From the NCBI GenBank assembly GCA_944393585.1, contig CALYAR010000010.1:1-42819 (forward strand): a DNA stretch of 42,819 nt. Reading direction: 5' to 3'. The notes under the pieces are model-generated. The model was not told the DNA's origin and ran no database searches. It saw only the letters and a program-made list of their open reading frames with translations. Position 1 is the first letter of the stretch. Every line of letters starts with the position of its first letter. The DNA is from an uncultured Clostridia bacterium. GTDB lineage: Bacteria; Bacillota; Clostridia; CALYAR01. The position numbers and the translations under genes are program-made. Below are positions 18,988 through 26,790 of this stretch, piece after piece.

Positions 18988-19300
18988 TTGCCTTCACGAT
19001 CCTTTCTATTACAGCGTTAACGGCTTTTTGGCGATTTTGATCCGCACTCTTTTGCATTTGGGATACTTGCTCAAGATATTCCTCACGGAGTTTGCCTATT
19101 TCATGAGCCGCCTCCTCTGCTGCCTCATCTACGATCTTTTGCGCGTTTGCCTTTGCCTCGGCAAGCAGCTTTTCTTTTGTCAGCTGTGCTTGCGTCTGTG
19201 CATCGGAAAGTATTTTTTTTGAATGAATCCGAGCTTCGGAAAGAAATTCTTCCGCCTGTTCTTCTGCTTCCCGAATTTGGTGAACCATATTAGTACTCAT
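18974..19300 (-). CDS. V-type ATP synthase subunit G/H (peripheral stalk coiled coil)
   Basis: A 108-residue, almost wholly helical protein (MVHQIREAEEQAEEFLSEAR, then AQTQAQLTKEKLLAEAKANA) of the subunit G/H type, which pairs with subunit E to form peripheral stalks. The frame opens at 19363, but ATG 19300 has AGGTGAT upstream and removes an unusual Pro/Gln-rich leader, so it is preferred. ATG 19288 (MVHQ) is a second possibility. It is the first gene of the V-ATPase operon. Confidence 0.85.
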   Translation of the reverse strand: MSTNMVHQIREAEEQAEEFLSEARIHSKKILSDAQTQAQLTKEKLLAEAKANAQKIVDEAAEEAAHEIGKLREEYLEQVSQMQKSADQNRQKAVNAVIERIVKANGNR

Positions 19301-19413
19301 TCTAAATATCACCTGCTTTCCCGGCTGTTTTTGTGTTGTTGGATACTGGGCCGGTATCTTCATCTTGTTTTCAGTTTATCTTATTTTGAAAGATTTCATA
19401 CCGGTTCCCCAAT

Positions 19414-19419
19414 ATTATA
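19414..19419 (-). promoter_or_regulatory. Candidate -10 box of the V-ATPase operon
   Basis: TATAAT on the minus strand, about 114 bp before the G/H start codon. The -35 match is poor (GTGCAG or TGCAGA), so an activator may be needed or the true promoter may be elsewhere. Confidence 0.4.
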
Positions 19420-19596
19420 ACTATGATCCAATGAATCTGCACCGACCGGCAGGAATTTCAAAATGTATTTTTGACGCTTTGCACACCTTTGTGCGGCTGT
19501 GAGAAAAAACGAATAAGCGAGATTACGCCGGCCAGTGCTGGATTCAAAATACTTTTTTAACTTCGTTCTGAAAATTTGCTTCGCAATATAAAAAAT

Positions 19597-19671
19597 AAGC
19601 GAAAGTCTTTTCTAGCAGAGAACTTACGAACTGTCTTGCGATTTTTCATTTCAAAGAAAAGGCTTTCGCTT
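19597..19671. terminator. Long inverted repeat, probable wecB terminator
   Basis: The 17-nt arms 19597-19613 and 19655-19671 (AAGCGAAAG..TTTTCT type) pair with one mismatch around a 41-nt loop. It ends with T-rich sequence on both sides. It lies 190 bp past the wecB stop, so termination of the trpS-tagO-wecB transcript is likely but not certain. Confidence 0.5.
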
Positions 19672-19861
19672 TCATTTCCCAATTTTCATAAAATAACTTA
19701 CCAATGAATTTGCGCCTGTTAGAGGTGCGCCGCCTGCGGGAGGGAATGTTACCCGCGGGAGGAGTGCCAGCTGCGCGGGGCGGACGCCGCCTGCAAATGA
19801 CAAGTTCAAAGCAGATTTTTTAGTGCGCACTTATGCGCCCGCAATTAAAACCAGCCGAAAA

Positions 19862-21010
19862 TCAACTAAAATCATTGGGGCGGTTTTCACAGCAGCCAAA
19901 CGAATAAAGGATGGCATCGGCAATGCGCTCGGAAGCGCAGCCGTCTCCATATGGATTACGGGCTGCGGCCATACGCTGATAGGAAGCTTCATCGGTCAAA
20001 AGCTTTGCGGCAAGTGAGACAATGGCATCTTCCTCCGTTCCCGCCAGGGCAGTGGCGCCGGTTTCGATCGCCTCCGGACGTTCCGTTTCCGTCCGCAGAA
20101 CCAGGCATGGTTTGTGCAGTGCGGTAGAATCCTCCTGTACCCCGCCGGAATCTGTCAAAACTAGAACAGAACGGTCAAGCAGATTGCACATATCGTCCAC
20201 CCCGATGGGATCGATTAGGGAGACCCGCGGCGTATTGCCCAAAACGCGCTGTGCAACCTCCCGGACGGCCGGATTGAGGTGAACGGGATATACAATGTGC
20301 GTATCCGGGAATTGTTCCGTGATCCGTTTGGCGGCTTTGCAAATATGCTCAAGCGGCTCTCCCAGGTTTTCACGCCGGTGGGCCGTCATTAAAATAATGC
20401 GTTCCCGGTCAAACGGAAGTGTGCGGAGGGCAGGTGTTTGAAACACATAATCCTTCTGTACCAAATGGTAGATCGCATCGACTTCCGTGTTTCCCGTTAT
20501 ATAGATAGAATCAGGGGAGATTGACTCCCGCAGTAAGTTTTCCTGATTCACTTTCGTCGGAGCAAAATGAAGATCAGCAGCAAACCCTACAAAACGGCGG
20601 TTCATCTCTTCCGGAAAGGGGGAATATTTGTCGTAGGTGCGCAGTCCTGCTTCGACATGGCCGATTTTAATTTTATGGTAAAATGCCGCTAAAGCAGCGG
20701 TAAAGGCAGTGGAGGTATCTCCGTGGACGAGAACGAGATCAGGCTTTACCTTGTCCAATACCTCATCCATACCATTTAAAATATTGGATGTAATTTGAGT
20801 CAAAGTTTGCCGGTCGCGCATGACGTTCAGATCAAAATCGGGTTTGATCCGGAAAATATCCAGCACGGTGTCAAGCATCTGCCGGTGCTGGCCGCTCACG
20901 CAAACGACGGTTTCCAATTCCGGCCGTTTTTTCAGCTCCAGTACAAGAGGGGCCATTTTTATGGCGTCCGGCCGGGTGCCAAATACCGGCATCACTTTAA
21001 TTTTTTTCAT
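19862..21010 (-). CDS. wecB: UDP-N-acetylglucosamine 2-epimerase (non-hydrolysing)
   Basis: A 382-residue cytoplasmic enzyme interconverting UDP-GlcNAc and UDP-ManNAc, needed for teichoic-acid linkage units and other ManNAc-containing polymers. It starts MKKIKVMPVFGTRPDAIKM. The key segments GHVEAGLRTYDKYSPFPEEM, HRRENLG and LTDSGGVQEDS (UDP binding) are all present. The reading frame extends upstream to 21202 inside tagO. ATG 21010 is chosen for GGGAGGAG at good spacing and agreement with the family start. It overlaps tagO by 14 bp, so the two are coupled. It is also known as MnaA in Gram-positive bacteria. Confidence 0.94.
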   Translation of the reverse strand: MKKIKVMPVFGTRPDAIKMAPLVLELKKRPELETVVCVSGQHRQMLDTVLDIFRIKPDFDLNVMRDRQTLTQITSNILNGMDEVLDKVKPDLVLVHGDTSTAFTAALAAFYHKIKIGHVEAGLRTYDKYSPFPEEMNRRFVGFAADLHFAPTKVNQENLLRESISPDSIYITGNTEVDAIYHLVQKDYVFQTPALRTLPFDRERIILMTAHRRENLGEPLEHICKAAKRITEQFPDTHIVYPVHLNPAVREVAQRVLGNTPRVSLIDPIGVDDMCNLLDRSVLVLTDSGGVQEDSTALHKPCLVLRTETERPEAIETGATALAGTEEDAIVSLAAKLLTDEASYQRMAAARNPYGDGCASERIADAILYSFGCCENRPNDFS

Positions 21011-22208
21011 TTTGTTCTCCTCCCTGCATATTTTGGGAATCATCTTCCGGCTTTGCATCCTCAATCGTCTCAATAGGACCCTCCGGGATTTCAGATTGCG
21101 CGTCTGTTTCTTCTGCAGCCTCTTCTTCCAGCTGGTTTGGCTCTTCCTGGAGCCGGGCTGCATGCCGCTTCCCGAATTTGCTGGTAATGAACCCTCCGAC
21201 AAAGAATACGATCAGCATTCCCAAAAGCAGCAGCATGGCACGCAGAGCGCCGGACTCTGCCAGAGTAACCGCAGTAATGCCGAGTACGGCACTGACGGCA
21301 TAGAGAATAAATACAACTTGTTTTTGCGTTAAGCCTAAGTCGATCAGCCGGTGATGCATGTGTCCGCGGTCGGCGACCATGATGTTTTTTCCGGAGAAAA
21401 AGCGGCGCAGAATGGCAAAGCCCGTGTCAAACAACGGCAGTCCCAAAATCAGGAGCGGGACGGCGAATGAAATTACGGCATAGCTCTTAAACGCTCCCTG
21501 AACCGACAGGACGGCGAGCATGAACCCCAAAAACATCGATCCCGTATCTCCCATAAAAATTTTGGCGGGATTAAAGTTGAAGGGCAAAAAGCCGAAGCAG
21601 GCGCCCACGACGGCAAAGGCTATGATGGCAATGTCCAGCTTTCCCAGCCGGAGACAGACAAATACCAGTGAAACGGAAGCGATTGCGCTTACCCCTACGG
21701 CAAGCCCGTCCAGCCCGTCTATAAAATTGACCGCATTGGTCATTAACACAATCCAAAGAACCGTAACCGGAATAGCGACCCAGTCGTTGAGGGTAATAAA
21801 CGCCTTGTCACTAAACAGATTGGGATTGGTAAAAATATTAATTTTTATATCGCCGCCCACCACGACAACAACGGCAGCTAAAATCTGCATGAGAAATTTC
21901 ACTTTGTATCCGAGCCCGCGGCTGTCGTCAATAATGCCGACAACAACCAGAATGGTGGCGCCGGCAAAAATGGAAATCAGCCTGCGGTCCAGGTTTGCAA
22001 AACAGAGTATGCTCACCAGGCAGCCAAAGAATATTGCCATACCGCCATTGCGCGGAACGGGTTTTTTGTGCATCCGCCTATCGTCCTTCGGAACGTCGAT
22101 TGCTCCAATCATTGGCGCAATTCGGATAACAAGCGGCGTCGCCGCCAGAGAAAACACAAATGCGGTCACAAATGATAAAACCATTCGAAGAATCATTGTG
22201 TTTGTCAT
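20997..22208 (-). CDS. tagO: Undecaprenyl-phosphate GlcNAc-1-phosphate transferase (TagO/WecA, MraY family)
   Basis: A 403-residue polytopic membrane enzyme that moves GlcNAc-1-phosphate onto undecaprenyl phosphate, the first step of teichoic-acid or surface polysaccharide synthesis. About ten or eleven helices are visible. Family motifs include DDRRMHKKPVPRNGG, VVGIIDDSRGLGYKVKF, NAVNFIDGLDGLAVG, FMGDTGSMFLGF and DRGHMHHRLIDLG. The His-rich last motif is typical of WecA/TagO rather than MraY. An acidic cytoplasmic tail of about 55 residues follows the last helix and is longer than usual. The frame opens at 22319. ATG 22208 has GGAGGAGGT just upstream. It lies 16 nt from trpS. Confidence 0.93.
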   Translation of the reverse strand: MTNTMILRMVLSFVTAFVFSLAATPLVIRIAPMIGAIDVPKDDRRMHKKPVPRNGGMAIFFGCLVSILCFANLDRRLISIFAGATILVVVGIIDDSRGLGYKVKFLMQILAAVVVVVGGDIKINIFTNPNLFSDKAFITLNDWVAIPVTVLWIVLMTNAVNFIDGLDGLAVGVSAIASVSLVFVCLRLGKLDIAIIAFAVVGACFGFLPFNFNPAKIFMGDTGSMFLGFMLAVLSVQGAFKSYAVISFAVPLLILGLPLFDTGFAILRRFFSGKNIMVADRGHMHHRLIDLGLTQKQVVFILYAVSAVLGITAVTLAESGALRAMLLLLGMLIVFFVGGFITSKFGKRHAARLQEEPNQLEEEAAEETDAQSEIPEGPIETIEDAKPEDDSQNMQGGEQNEKN

Positions 22209-22224
22209 TTGCACCTCCTCCTTC

Positions 22225-23223
22225 CTATAGGACGAATCCGACCTTTTTGTATACTTTCCTGAGCGTGCGATCTGCACGTGCGCGGGCTTTTTCAGCGCCT
22301 TCCCGATAAATCTGTTCAAGATATGCGCGGTCTTGCAAAAGCGCCTTGCGTTTTTCCTGCATCGGGCGCAGGAACTCTACCACTGCCTGGGCCACTTCGG
22401 CTTTGAAATCGCCGTAGCCGCGTCCGGCAAAGCGCGCTTCAATACTCTCGACTCCCTCGCCTGTTACCGCCGACAGGATATTGATTAAATTCATCACGCC
22501 CGGCTTATCTTCCCGATAGGCAACCAGCGCTTCACTGTCGGTTACAGCTCGTTTGAGCTTGCGGACGATGGCGTCCGGTTCATCGGTTAAGAAAATAGTT
22601 GCATTGGCATTGTCATCGGATTTGCTCATTTTTTTGGTCGGTTCTGCCAGGCTCATGATTTTTGCCCCGGTTTTGGAGAGATATCCTTCCGGAATGGTGA
22701 ACACATCGCCGTAAATGGCATTAAAGCGCTGCGCAATATCGCGCGTGATTTCGATGTGCTGCATCTGGTCAACGCCGACCGGAATTAAATTTGCCTGATA
22801 AAGCAGGATGTCTGCCGCCATTAAGACCGGATAGGTAAATAATCCCGCATTGATATTATCTGCATGTTTCTGCGACTTGTCCTTAAACTGCGTCATGCGT
22901 GACAGCTCGCCCATATAGGTAAAGCAGTTTAAAATCCAAGCCAGTTCTGCATGGGCGCTCACGTGCGACTGGACAAAAAGCACGCTTTTGTTTGGATCAA
23001 TGCCGCACGCCATATAAAGCGCCAGCAATTCGATAATCCGCTCGCGCAGTTTTTTGGGATCCTGCCGTACTGTGAGAGCGTGCATGTCTACGACAGAAAA
23101 AATACAGTCGTTTTCTTCCTGCAAAGCCACCCAGTTTTTGATGGCTCCCAGATAATTGCCCAGTGTCAGCTCACTGGTTGGCTGTGCGCCGCTGAATATA
23201 ATATTTCTTTTCTTTTCTTCCAT
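22225..23223 (-). CDS. trpS: Tryptophan--tRNA ligase
   Basis: A 332-residue class Ic aminoacyl-tRNA synthetase that charges tRNA-Trp. The HIGH-equivalent motif is in [12 protein letters not shown], and the KMSKS loop is [11 protein letters not shown]. The mid-segment [21 protein letters not shown] is diagnostic. The frame reaches 23376, but ATG 23223 fits the family start and has AAGGGG upstream. The gene heads a tight three-gene run with tagO and wecB. No T-box element is visible in the 293 bp before it, although trpS genes of Firmicutes often have one. That gap instead contains a TTTGAC/GTCAAA inverted repeat (23358-23377) of unknown role. Confidence 0.95.
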   Translation of the reverse strand: MEEKKRNIIFSGAQPTSELTLGNYLGAIKNWVALQEENDCIFSVVDMHALTVRQDPKKLRERIIELLALYMACGIDPNKSVLFVQSHVSAHAELAWILNCFTYMGELSRMTQFKDKSQKHADNINAGLFTYPVLMAADILLYQANLIPVGVDQMQHIEITRDIAQRFNAIYGDVFTIPEGYLSKTGAKIMSLAEPTKKMSKSDDNANATIFLTDEPDAIVRKLKRAVTDSEALVAYREDKPGVMNLINILSAVTGEGVESIEARFAGRGYGDFKAEVAQAVVEFLRPMQEKRKALLQDRAYLEQIYREGAEKARARADRTLRKVYKKVGFVL

Positions 23224-23469
23224 GTTTTTAGATTCCCCTTGTTTTGTAATTCGCATTCCTGTGCAGAATGCCGCTGCTGAATGAATGGAAGGGCGTCCCT
23301 GCAGCGATAGTATCCGTAGTGTGTTTCCATGAACTTGATTCCTTCCCGAAAGCAGGTTTTGACACGCTGGCGTCAAATACCGATCAAAAAAGCAGATACG
23401 GTTGGATGGACCCAGTTTGTTCTTCTGCTACAAGTGTTTCCCTAAAACAGCAATTTTATAAAAATAGCC

Positions 23470-23506
23470 AAAAACGGTTTCATCTTCCTGCGATCAAACC
23501 GTTTTT
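23470..23506. terminator. Terminator after the PLP aminotransferase
   Basis: A perfect 11-bp stem, AAAAACGGTTT (23470-23480) with AAACCGTTTTT (23496-23506), has a 15-nt loop and starts 10 bp past the minus-strand stop codon. It separates this gene from trpS. Confidence 0.85.
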
Positions 23507-23516
23507 GTCCAAATTA

Positions 23517-24704
23517 TCAATCCAGGCATTCATGAAGGACGTCGCCTAAAATGCGGATTCCTTCGCGGATTTTATCTTCCGTGGAAGCGGAATAATTCAA
23601 ACGCAGAATATTGGACGGGCTCTCCATATCAATCAAAAAGGTATTGCCCGGTACAAACGCTACGCCTTTTGCAATGGCCTTTTGCAGGATTGCCTTGCTG
23701 TCTGAGCCTTCCGGCAGGGTGCAGAGAATGAAGAGGCCTCCCTGCGGATTGGTATGGGTTACGCTTTTCGGGAAGCAGCGTTCGATTTCTTCGATCATGA
23801 CAGCGCATTTTTGGCCGAAGATTCCTGCACATTTTTTGATGTGGGCGTCATAGTCGCATTCTGTCATGAACCGGTAAGCACACATTTGATTGAGAATCGG
23901 CGTATGTACGTCGTTAACCTGCTTGACAACGACGATCCGGTCGATAATATCCTCCCGTGCTGAGACAAATCCGATACGCAGTCCCGGCGATAAGGTTTTG
24001 GAGAAGGAACCGCAGTAAATGACACGCCCCTGCGTATCGAGCGACTTAATTGTCGGCACGTTTTCGCCAGCAAAGCGGAGTTCTCCATAGGGATTGTCTT
24101 CCAAAATATAAACGTCATACTGGTTAGCGAGCGCAATCAGCTTTTTCCGGTTTTCCAGGCTTGCTGTAATGCCGGACGGATTTTGGAAGGTTGGGATCGT
24201 ATAGATGAGCTTGATTTTGTTGTTTTTGAGAATTTGTTCCAGCTGTTCCAAATCCATGCCGTCTTCTTTGAGACGGACGTCAAACAATTTTGCATTGTAG
24301 GAACGGAAGGAATTTAAGCCGCCGATAAAGCTCGGGCTTTCCACTACAACGCCGTCGCCGTCTTCTACCAATACTTTTGCAGCAAGGTCGATGCCCTGCT
24401 GTCCGCCGGTTACGATGATCACGTTGTCCTTTTCGGAAACGCTGCCCTGCCGGCAAAGCCGTTCGCGGACTGCATTGCGCAGGGGAGTATAGCCTTCGGT
24501 AACGGAATATTGGAGTGCGCCGGAATAGTTATCTGCTAAAAGCTCGTTTGCAAAAGCGGCGAGCTCTTTGCCCGGAAATACATCCGGAGACGGAGCACCG
24601 GCTGCAAAAGAAATAACGTCCTTTGCTTCGAGTATTTTGAATATTTCCCGAATGGCAGAGGCCTTTAAGCTCTGCACACGGGTGGCAAAAATGTCTTGTG
24701 TCAT
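23517..24704 (-). CDS. PLP-dependent aminotransferase, class I/II (2-aminoadipate/aromatic type)
   Basis: A 395-residue fold-type I aminotransferase. It shows FAAGAPSPDVFP near the N-terminus, TGGQQGIDLAAKVL, TIPTFQNPSGIT, the PLP-pocket segment EDNPYGEL, and the lysine Schiff-base site in YCGSFSKTLSPGLRIGF. The sequence resembles the LysN/2-aminoadipate and MocR-related group, which have broad specificity, but there is no N-terminal DNA-binding domain. ATG 24704 is chosen over the upstream-extended frame because AAGGAA precedes it and it matches homologues. Substrate is not predictable: aromatic, branched-chain and alpha-aminoadipate acceptors are all plausible. It is monocistronic by its flanking terminator. 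Confidence 0.88.
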   Translation of the reverse strand: MTQDIFATRVQSLKASAIREIFKILEAKDVISFAAGAPSPDVFPGKELAAFANELLADNYSGALQYSVTEGYTPLRNAVRERLCRQGSVSEKDNVIIVTGGQQGIDLAAKVLVEDGDGVVVESPSFIGGLNSFRSYNAKLFDVRLKEDGMDLEQLEQILKNNKIKLIYTIPTFQNPSGITASLENRKKLIALANQYDVYILEDNPYGELRFAGENVPTIKSLDTQGRVIYCGSFSKTLSPGLRIGFVSAREDIIDRIVVVKQVNDVHTPILNQMCAYRFMTECDYDAHIKKCAGIFGQKCAVMIEEIERCFPKSVTHTNPQGGLFILCTLPEGSDSKAILQKAIAKGVAFVPGNTFLIDMESPSNILRLNYSASTEDKIREGIRILGDVLHECLD

Positions 24705-25139
24705 AAAAATCGTTCCTTTCGTGGTCCAAGCCGCTCTGGCGGGATGGGAATATAATACCCGCGGACACATGCCGTGGGAAATTTACAGCAAAAAGCACTT
24801 TAGCTTTAAAAATACTGTCAAAATCAATGCTGGCCTAACAAAAATTTTAACATACTAAGGAAGAAAAGTAAACATTTTGGCAAAAGAAGTTTTCAGCTTC
24901 GGCCGCAGCTTGCCTGAAAAAGGGTGACAACAGTAAGCTATGTTCTTGAAAACACATGGAATTTATGGTAGGATAACTTTGACTAGGTACATTTTTTAGG
25001 GGAAAAGAACATAAAATCAGAACTTGCGAATCGAAAACCAGCATGGAAAAAGAAAAATAGAAAAAGCTCTTTTCGTCGTTTTGCACGAAAATGAAGTTGG
25101 ATTTTTTAGAGATTGATCGAAAAAAATTATAAAATAATG

Positions 25140-25168
25140 TTGCCAATTCGCGTTAGTTTTGGTATACT
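25140..25168 (+). promoter_or_regulatory. Sigma-A promoter of the DegT aminotransferase gene
   Basis: TTGCCA (25140-25145), a 17-bp spacer and TATACT (25163-25168), with an extended -10 TGG. Transcription would start near 25175. Confidence 0.8.
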
Positions 25169-25172
25169 AGCA

Positions 25173-25193
25173 TTAGTTAATCCATTGGACTAA
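25173..25193. promoter_or_regulatory. Candidate operator, TTAGT inverted repeat at the start site
   Basis: TTAGT (25173-25177) and ACTAA (25189-25193) form an imperfect palindrome on the predicted start site. Another TTAGT lies exactly 20 bp upstream, in the promoter spacer (25153-25157). ROK repressors of the XylR type are known to bind TTAGTTT..AAACTAA palindromes, and a ROK gene ends this cluster. The assignment is inference. Confidence 0.35.
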
Positions 25194-25226
25194 TTAATAT
25201 AACAATCTTGGAAAGGAGAAAGAATA

Positions 25227-26495
25227 ATGGCAGAGGATAAGGCAATGAATGGTACCGGCATCACAGACGCCGGCTTTCCAATGTGGCCGCAGTTTGCACC
25301 GGAGACGGCAGACGATGTGGCAGAAATTATTCGTTCTGGAAAAGTAAACTATTGGACGGGACCCAAAGGCATGGAATTTGAAGAGGCGTGGGCGAAATGG
25401 CTCGGCGCCAAGATGGCAATTTCCTGCACAAATGGTACGGCGGCGCTTCATATCGCAATTTCAGCGCTGGGCATTGGCCCTGGAGATGAGGTTATCGTAC
25501 CCTCTTACTCTTTTATCGCATCTTCGTTTGCAGTGGTACAGGCGGGCGCAATTCCTGTCTTTGCCGATGTTACCGATGATCATACCATTGATCCGGACTG
25601 CATCGAAAAGTTAATTACCAAACGCACAAAGGGTATTGTTGTCGTTCATCTGTACGGCGGCGTGGCAGACATGGGCCCGATTCTGGAGATTGCCCGGAAA
25701 CACAACCTTAAGGTAATTGAGGACTGCGCGCAGTGCTTCGGCGGAGAATACAAAGGAGTAAAAGCGGGCCTGCTGGGAGATGTGGGCTGTTTCAGCTTCT
25801 GCCAGAGCAAGCACTTTACCACGGGCGGCGAAGGCGGAATGGTTGTAACCAACAATGAAGATCTGGGATGGGAGTGCCGTTCCTTCCGCGATCATGGCTA
25901 TGATGTCCGTCTGCGTATGAACCTTTTGGCTATGGAAGAAAAGCTTCCTTATGTGCACAACAGAGTCGGCTTTAACTATCGTATGACGGAAATCCAGTCC
26001 ATGATCGGTTTAAACGAGCTCAAGCGGTTTGACAGCTGGAACTTAAAGCGCCGTCGGGAATATGCTGCAATGTATGACAAAGCGTTTACCGGCCTGAAGG
26101 GAATCAAGAAGCTCCCGCACAATACGCCGGAGCGGAAAAATTCTTATTGGTGGTACCCGATCCTGATCGATACCGACGCGCTTGGAATCAAGGCGGATCA
26201 GTTTGTCAAAGAGCTGATTGGCATCGGAATCCCGTGCTATGGAATTCAGTGGCCGGAAGCATATGAAGAGCGCGCTTACAAAGAGCAAAATGGATTTGGA
26301 GAAGCGAAGTTCCCATTCCGTTCGAAAGAATATACGGATCCGGATGCGGCGGATTATACCAAAGTATTGTGCCCGCATGCGAAAAAGTTGCGTGACGAGA
26401 CCGTCAGCCTGTTCTTGCATCCATCCTGGGAGAAAGAGCACATTGAACGCTGCATTGCCGGTGTAAAGCAGATTATTGAGAAACACTTGAAGTAA
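25227..26495 (+). CDS. DegT/DnrJ/EryC1/StrS family sugar aminotransferase
   Basis: A 422-residue PLP-dependent enzyme of the family that aminates keto-sugars, keto-inositols and related compounds. Visible are CTNGTAALHIAISALGIGPG, the EVIVPSYSFIAS strand, the PLP-binding VIEDCAQCFGG, and the Schiff-base lysine K195 in FCQSKHFTTGGEGG. The C-terminal part is complete. The ATG at 25227 follows GGAGA. The product could make an amino sugar or aminocyclitol, or run the reverse reaction in breakdown. A terminator follows, so it is likely transcribed alone, but it shares its region with two ceramidase-like proteins and a ROK regulator. Confidence 0.9.
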   Translation: MAEDKAMNGTGITDAGFPMWPQFAPETADDVAEIIRSGKVNYWTGPKGMEFEEAWAKWLGAKMAISCTNGTAALHIAISALGIGPGDEVIVPSYSFIASSFAVVQAGAIPVFADVTDDHTIDPDCIEKLITKRTKGIVVVHLYGGVADMGPILEIARKHNLKVIEDCAQCFGGEYKGVKAGLLGDVGCFSFCQSKHFTTGGEGGMVVTNNEDLGWECRSFRDHGYDVRLRMNLLAMEEKLPYVHNRVGFNYRMTEIQSMIGLNELKRFDSWNLKRRREYAAMYDKAFTGLKGIKKLPHNTPERKNSYWWYPILIDTDALGIKADQFVKELIGIGIPCYGIQWPEAYEERAYKEQNGFGEAKFPFRSKEYTDPDAADYTKVLCPHAKKLRDETVSLFLHPSWEKEHIERCIAGVKQIIEKHLK

Positions 26496-26605
26496 ATCTG
26501 TAAATGTCCGTCATTTTGCTGAAGCGTCCAGTGGCGTAGGACAACTCTTGTTTTTAGACACAAAAAGTGATGGTGAAACTGTGGCGGGGCTGCCCGCTGA
26601 TACTG

Positions 26606-26635
26606 CCCCCGACCAAACTGGCCGGGGGTGTTTTT
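26606..26635 (+). terminator. Terminator after the DegT gene
   Basis: CCCCCG pairs with CGGGGG (26606-26611 and 26623-26628), extended inside by CCA/TGG, and is followed by TGTTTTT. A smaller GCGGG/CCCGC hairpin lies just upstream (about 26584-26597). Confidence 0.8.
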
Positions 26636-26688
26636 CAATCGTCTCAATGAGATGATGGATGAAAATGTTTACAATATATGGGGGCGGA

Positions 26689-26717
26689 TTTACAAATTCC
26701 AATTTTTATGGTACGAT
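26689..26717 (+). promoter_or_regulatory. Promoter of the tandem ceramidase-like genes
   Basis: TTTACA (26689-26694), a 17-bp spacer and TACGAT (26712-26717), with extended -10 TGG. It resembles the DegT promoter in having an extended -10, but lacks the TTAGT repeats. Confidence 0.6.
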
Positions 26718-26790
26718 AAAGTTGAATCTTGTTATCACTTTCCGTCAAAAACGGAGTGCGTTAACCCGCCTTTGCTATTTGGAGGTTTTT

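Larger units (their letters stand above)
19301..19861. other. 561-bp intergenic region between wecB and the V-ATPase operon
   Basis: No convincing gene is seen. It holds the V-ATPase promoter region (about 19301-19440), a long inverted repeat (19597-19671) and a GC-rich block (about 19711-19800) unlike the AT-rich flanks. The block includes an imperfect hairpin CCTGCGGG/CCCGCGGG (19733-19759) and two copies of GCCGCCTGC (at about 19729 and 19786). Confidence 0.6.
24705..25226. other. 522-bp divergent intergenic region
   Basis: It separates the minus-strand aminotransferase from the plus-strand DegT gene and is AT-rich with no gene I can support. On the aminotransferase side there is a GCGGG/CCCGC hairpin (24739-24762) in the leader and a TTGACA hexamer (minus strand, 24816-24821) without a convincing -10. 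The DegT promoter lies at the right end. Confidence 0.6.

Noticed and set aside
23224-23516. T-box before trpS
   Set aside because: A GGGTCC stretch looked similar but the antiterminator motif is absent, and no specifier-loop structure could be drawn.
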